The notes below the pieces were generated by a model. It ran no database searches, was not told the DNA's origin, and saw only the letters and a program-made list of their open reading frames with translations. This document shows, in pieces, positions 60,035 through 64,000 of a stretch of DNA of 64,000 nt (its first letter is position 1; each line of letters begins with the position of its first letter). Source of the stretch: Fratercula arctica. Its lineage: Eukaryota > Chordata > Aves > Charadriiformes > Alcidae. The position numbers were made by a program, and so were the translations under genes. The stretch covers positions 80,300,159 through 80,364,158 of the forward strand of contig CANTUZ010000004.1 of assembly GCA_947846985.1 (NCBI GenBank). The letters are read 5' to 3'.

Positions 60035-60077
60035 TAAAAGTTTACTTGGAGATCACCATTTAAATGGTAAACTTTTA
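60035..60077. repeat. Nested inverted repeat
   Basis: TAAAAGTTTAC (60035-60045) pairs perfectly with GTAAACTTTTA (60067-60077). A 14-bp palindrome ACCATTTAAATGGT (60055-60068) lies inside, sharing two bases with the right arm, so two mutually exclusive hairpins are possible. Confidence 0.85.
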
Positions 60078-61685
60078 GAAAATATAGCTTGCATGCAGCC
60101 ATAAGTTCCAAATGATTAAACAATGTCTTGTGGAAATAGTTATATGTATTAGACCAGACTAATCTGATTTTTTAAATAATCATCGCTATTTATGCAACTG
60201 TTGTAGCACAAATATTTCAAGTAAAAATATTTAAATTAGGTTTATGCTTAAATATAAGTAATTTAATTTTAATAAATTGCATTATTAGTCTTTTTAGAGT
60301 TAGGCTGTTTATTTATCGGTGGACATTCAATATATTTTTAATGGAATGGGTGTATTTTTTGTTGTTGTTTTTTTTGATGAGCTGGATATGGAATAAGCTC
60401 CACTTTCTGCCTAGTAGAAATTTATAAATATAGATTTTTTGTAACATAGTCTAATTATGTATAGTTTACTCGTGAGGTATTTTTATGTCAGTAAACTTGT
60501 AGATAGATATGATATAGGTATCATCAGTTAATCCATGCAGGCCAAGTTGTCCTACAGATCCAGCACAGTAACAAACCACAACAAACCTTCCCACTCAGGA
60601 TAATGAGTGGATTCCAGCTGGTTTTGGCAGAAATTGTATGAATGCTAGTTTTCGTTACAGTCTTTGTGTGTCTTGAATGGAAAGTAACATGGACAGAACT
60701 TCATTCACACTGTACGTCAAATGAAGGGAGAAGAGGATCAGACTCTTTTGGAACTAGAAGATGCGTCTGTGGTGCTTATCCTGGCAGTAACGATCAGCAT
60801 TTAGTCTGGCATGGCCTTGGGTGTTTGCTTTCCATGCAAACTTAAACTACAGCAAATACCGGAATAAGAAATTAAAGCTGGTGGTAAGGAAATACTGACA
60901 ATTGCATATAGGCACCTAAAATAAACCCTTATGTTTTGTGGACATATTGCAGCTTATGGCATCAAGAATACGTGAAGTATAGGAGAAAAGGGTATTTTTA
61001 ATTGGTCTGCCCTGAAAGGTGCTGGTTTCAGCTGTAGGAATAGCTTGGATTGTTAGCATTCCAGCTGCACAGCTTGCCAGTCCTACCAGTAATAATAACC
61101 AATGCCTCAACGTCTATTTAATGAAAGTAGAGCTCTACTGAAAACGCGAAGGCCAATAATTTCTGATTTGCCTTGCTATTATTGAGTTTTGTCACCTTAA
61201 TTTGTAAATGAGAGATTTATCCTCCACAAAAAGTCTTTCTTATGAAAAGCTGAGAGATCTTGTGAAGATGATTGCATTTTTTTGCCGTAAAACCACGCAT
61301 GCTTTCTTGACTTTACCTGCAGGGAACGCTTTATGTCGAGAAAAGGACAGAAAAAAGAGTGTCTTGTGTTAACTAATCTAAGTTGTGACAAATCAAATAC
61401 TGGACAAAGTTTATTTTTTTCTGAGACTTAAGGAAGGCTTAGGGGACCCAGGGAGAACATTATTGTATGATTCAGTAACAAAAATCACTCATTTTAGCAG
61501 GATTAATTTTTTGCCAGGAGCATTCTCCTGAAAGGAAAGTGAACTAGACTAATGGCAGTGCTAAATATTTGCATACCTTCTGGACACCGCAATTCTTTAT
61601 CAAGCATTTTTATTGCCCTCACAACACCTGCAGAGCTGTGCAGGAAATTCTGAATAAACAGTGGCTTCATGGGCCGCTTATTTTG

Positions 61686-62299
61686 TAGATCACAGCCCAG
61701 AAACCCCCCGCAGCCTGGGCTGCACCCCCAGCAGCGTGGGCAGCAGGGCCAGGGGGGGATTCTGCCCCTCTGCTCCGCTCAGGGGAGACCCCCCTGCAGC
61801 GCTGCCTCCAGCTCTGGGGCACCAACAGCAGAAGGACACGGAGCTGTTGGAGCGGGGCCAGAGGAGGCCCCGGAGATGCTGGGAGGGCTGGAGCCCCTCT
61901 GCTGTGGGGACAGGCTGAGAGAGCTGGGGGGGTTCAGCCTGGAGAAGAGAAGGCTCCGGGGAGACCTTCCAGCCCCTGCCAGGCCCTCAAGGGGCTCCAG
62001 GAAAGCTGGGGAGGGACTCTGGATCAGGGAGGGGAGCCATGGGACGAGGGGGAAGGGTTTTACACTGACAGAGGGGAGACTGAGATGAGATCTGAGGCAG
62101 AAATTCTTGTCTGTGAGGGGGGTGAGCCCCTGGCCCAGGGTGCCCAGAGAAGCTGTGGCTGCCCCATCCCTGGAGGGGTTCAAGGCCAGGTTGGACGGGG
62201 CTTGGAGCAACCTGGTCTGGTGGGAGGTGTCCCTGCCCAGGGCCGGGGGTGGCACTGGCTGGGCTTTAAGGTCCCTTCCCACCCAAACCATTCTATGAT
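61686..62299 (+). mobile_element. CR1 LINE 3' 0.6 kb (sense)
   Basis: It is a GC-rich CR1 3' region on the + strand: GAGAGAGCTGGGGGGGTTCA and GCCTGGAGAAGAGAAGGCTC, then GAGGGGTTCAAGGCCAGGTT, ending CCCAAACCATTCTATGATCT. It is the same subfamily as 6854-7114 and 18739-18968 but extends further 5'. Frames of 181 codons on the antisense strand are shadows. The sense ORF2 frame is broken. Confidence 0.95.
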
Positions 62300-64000
62300 C
62301 TGAGTTTCTGACCAAGTTCCTCAACCGTGAATCACAGAGATAGCAGCTGAAGGGACCAGGAAGAAAGGAAACCCATATAAATCTGATTTGATTGCTCAGT
62401 GGTTAGCATAGCAGAGTGTAAGAGATTCTGTTTTGTTTCTTCCCTCTGTCTGGGGATTATTTAAGCACAGTTTGCTTTTCCTCTGGTCTCAAAGCTGCTG
62501 TGCTGTCTTGTTGGATTCATGGAAGTTTAAGACTCTCAGTCATCGCTGCTGAACACATTCTCCTTCGTGTAAGAAAACAAAGACAAACCCTCCTGCTCCC
62601 AGCGGATGCTTTTCTCACATCAAACTAAAGCCGGTTTAAGCTTGGTGCTCTTGAACTTGCAGCTCTGAGCATTGCAATGTCTGGACAGAGTGGCTGGTAC
62701 AGCATCTATATATTTGCATTAATGTAATACTCATTAATGCCCAGAAGCAAGGTTAACTAGCCTAACTGAAATGCTATGTAGTTGCTGTGCCAGGTCTGCT
62801 AATTAGCCTGGGGGGAATGTGGTTCTAAAATGCTTGCTGCTTATGAGACCAGAACTAGCTTGGGTATCACTGCAAGGCAATGTTTTATTCCTTGAAATAC
62901 AACCTGAGCTTCAGTCTTCAAAATAAAATGAGGAAAGGGAAAAATCTTTAAGCATCTGGAGTTGAGCAACTCCTTTTTGTTTTTGTGTGAAATCCAAGTA
63001 CCCAGTAGAAATAGGATTTTCACTAAAACTTGTTATGCTTTTTAATCTTACTGGAATGTCACAGTTACGAGTTATTATGGAACTATTTGTTATTTATTAT
63101 TTTTTTACTCTTTTTTGAAAGATGTTGCTTCCTTTCAGGACTAGAGGAAGTAACCCTTTTTACCAATGTGTCTATTTTACCAGCTGCAGAATTCGAGGTC
63201 TACCATGAGTCTTCGTGCTTGACAAGGTTGCTTTGAACACCTTGTTATGACTGTTACTGTAGTCACTGTTTGAAGTGTCAAGTAGTAAGGAACACTTTGG
63301 CTAGACAATTCCTTTCTGATTTTTAACTGAAATAATAATTATTAGCTTAATCCATTGAAAGCAAACAAAGCTTTATTTCATAGTTCTAATCTCTAACTCA
63401 TTTAAAACTTGAAAAGATAAAATCTCAATTTACTGGCTTAAATTTCAGTGTCTTTCGCTTCCCATGCAGTGAAATGTTTTGCGCATCTTTATTTTCATGT
63501 TTGTTAACAGATTTTTTCCTACTTACCTTTTCGGCAACCTTGCTCAGACTGGCACGCTTGATAAAGATTTAGGTCTTCAGCAAAAAAACCCTAAATATTC
63601 TGGTTAAAAGAAAGTGTTCAGAAGACCCCATTATGTGTATTAAAAAATAATAAGAAATTATGAATCCTTATCCATTTTACTTTGGAATCAGTGCTAGATT
63701 TTTTTTTTTTTTTGTCTTTTTTTCTTGAGCAGGTAAATACATCCTTTTCTGACTGAATGCATGTAAACTCTTTGTTCAGTGTGCAGGCCCCATGGCCATG
63801 TCTCCTTACATGTACTTCACTTTTGGATTAAAATGAGTCTTCTCCCTTGCATAGTGCAGTAATCTGCATGGTATAGTATGGAGCTGAATTGAACTTTGAA
63901 TACTTCCAAAGGGCTCTGGGTCCGCCTGTAGCTTAAGGATATTTTGAAAATTTTACAGGAGATGGTAAAGAGGAAAGACTCTAATTCATCAGTTGAACAA
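62300..64000. other. Unique intergenic sequence to window end
   Basis: No gene or transposon was recognised. There is a T tract near 63699-63713. Open frames are short and unremarkable. Confidence 0.55.

Larger units (their letters stand above)
52234..61685. other. AT-rich unique intergenic block
   Basis: About 9.5 kb without a recognised gene, LINE or LTR. It contains a T tract (55319-55340), an A tract (58270-58290) and the nested palindrome at 60035-60077. The segment 59750-60090 looks like conserved non-coding DNA. Confidence 0.55.

Noticed and set aside
61779..62324. 181-codon minus-strand open frame
   Set aside because: It is the antisense shadow of a sense-strand CR1 copy.
1..64000. 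CRISPR arrays, operons, phage or plasmid modules, tRNA or rRNA genes
   Set aside because: CR1 elements, an avian-type LTR and a spliced vertebrate gene make this vertebrate nuclear DNA. No spaced direct-repeat array, tRNA cloverleaf or rRNA segment was seen.

Overview
The window looks like vertebrate nuclear DNA from a bird. It is AT-rich and almost free of long open reading frames. The only abundant interspersed repeats are CR1 LINE 3' ends, at least fourteen of them, carrying the diagnostic ATTCTATG-type end repeats. No mammalian-type SINEs were seen. There is also one avian-type endogenous retroviral LTR and one very degraded, older CR1/L3-like reverse transcriptase relic. The species cannot be named from this sequence.

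Layout. Positions 1-2005 are the 3' part of an intron, with an antisense CR1 at 90-528. Positions 2006-2158 are the last coding exon of GPM6A (neuronal membrane glycoprotein M6-A, a PLP/DM20-family tetraspan), encoding exactly 50 codons and a stop. A long 3' UTR follows, with plausible poly(A) signals at 3683 and 4308; the second has a GT-rich downstream element. From about 4.35 kb to 64 kb I could identify no protein-coding gene. This is a gene-poor region downstream of GPM6A made of unique AT-rich sequence, scattered CR1 copies in both orientations, one solo LTR (24420-25066), homopolymer and polypyrimidine tracts, and stretches that read like conserved non-coding or regulatory DNA. The last point is inference and needs alignment.

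CR1 copies fall into at least three recognisable groups that recur at distant sites: 90 / 18379 / 45313; 6854 / 18739 / 61686; and 13055 / 38938. One CR1 at 27896-28284 is interrupted by a younger CR1 of the same orientation, which gives a relative insertion order.

No operon-like or multi-gene novel system is visible. The most notable unexplained structures are compact inverted repeats: two palindromes in the GPM6A 3' UTR, a pair of adjacent hairpins at 7692-7755, a hairpin carrying two perfect AP-1 sites at 17640-17695, a G-quadruplex motif beside two palindromes at 50193-50266, a 22-bp palindrome overlapping an octamer motif at 51374-51398, a bulged 15-bp hairpin at 51684-51734, and a nested palindrome at 60035-60077. 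A canonical AATAAA lies 20 nt before a genomic A-tract at 10287-10352 and may mark a retrocopy tail. Small CpG-retaining pockets occur at 8030-8195, 16740-17400, 19430-19640 and 37700-37870.
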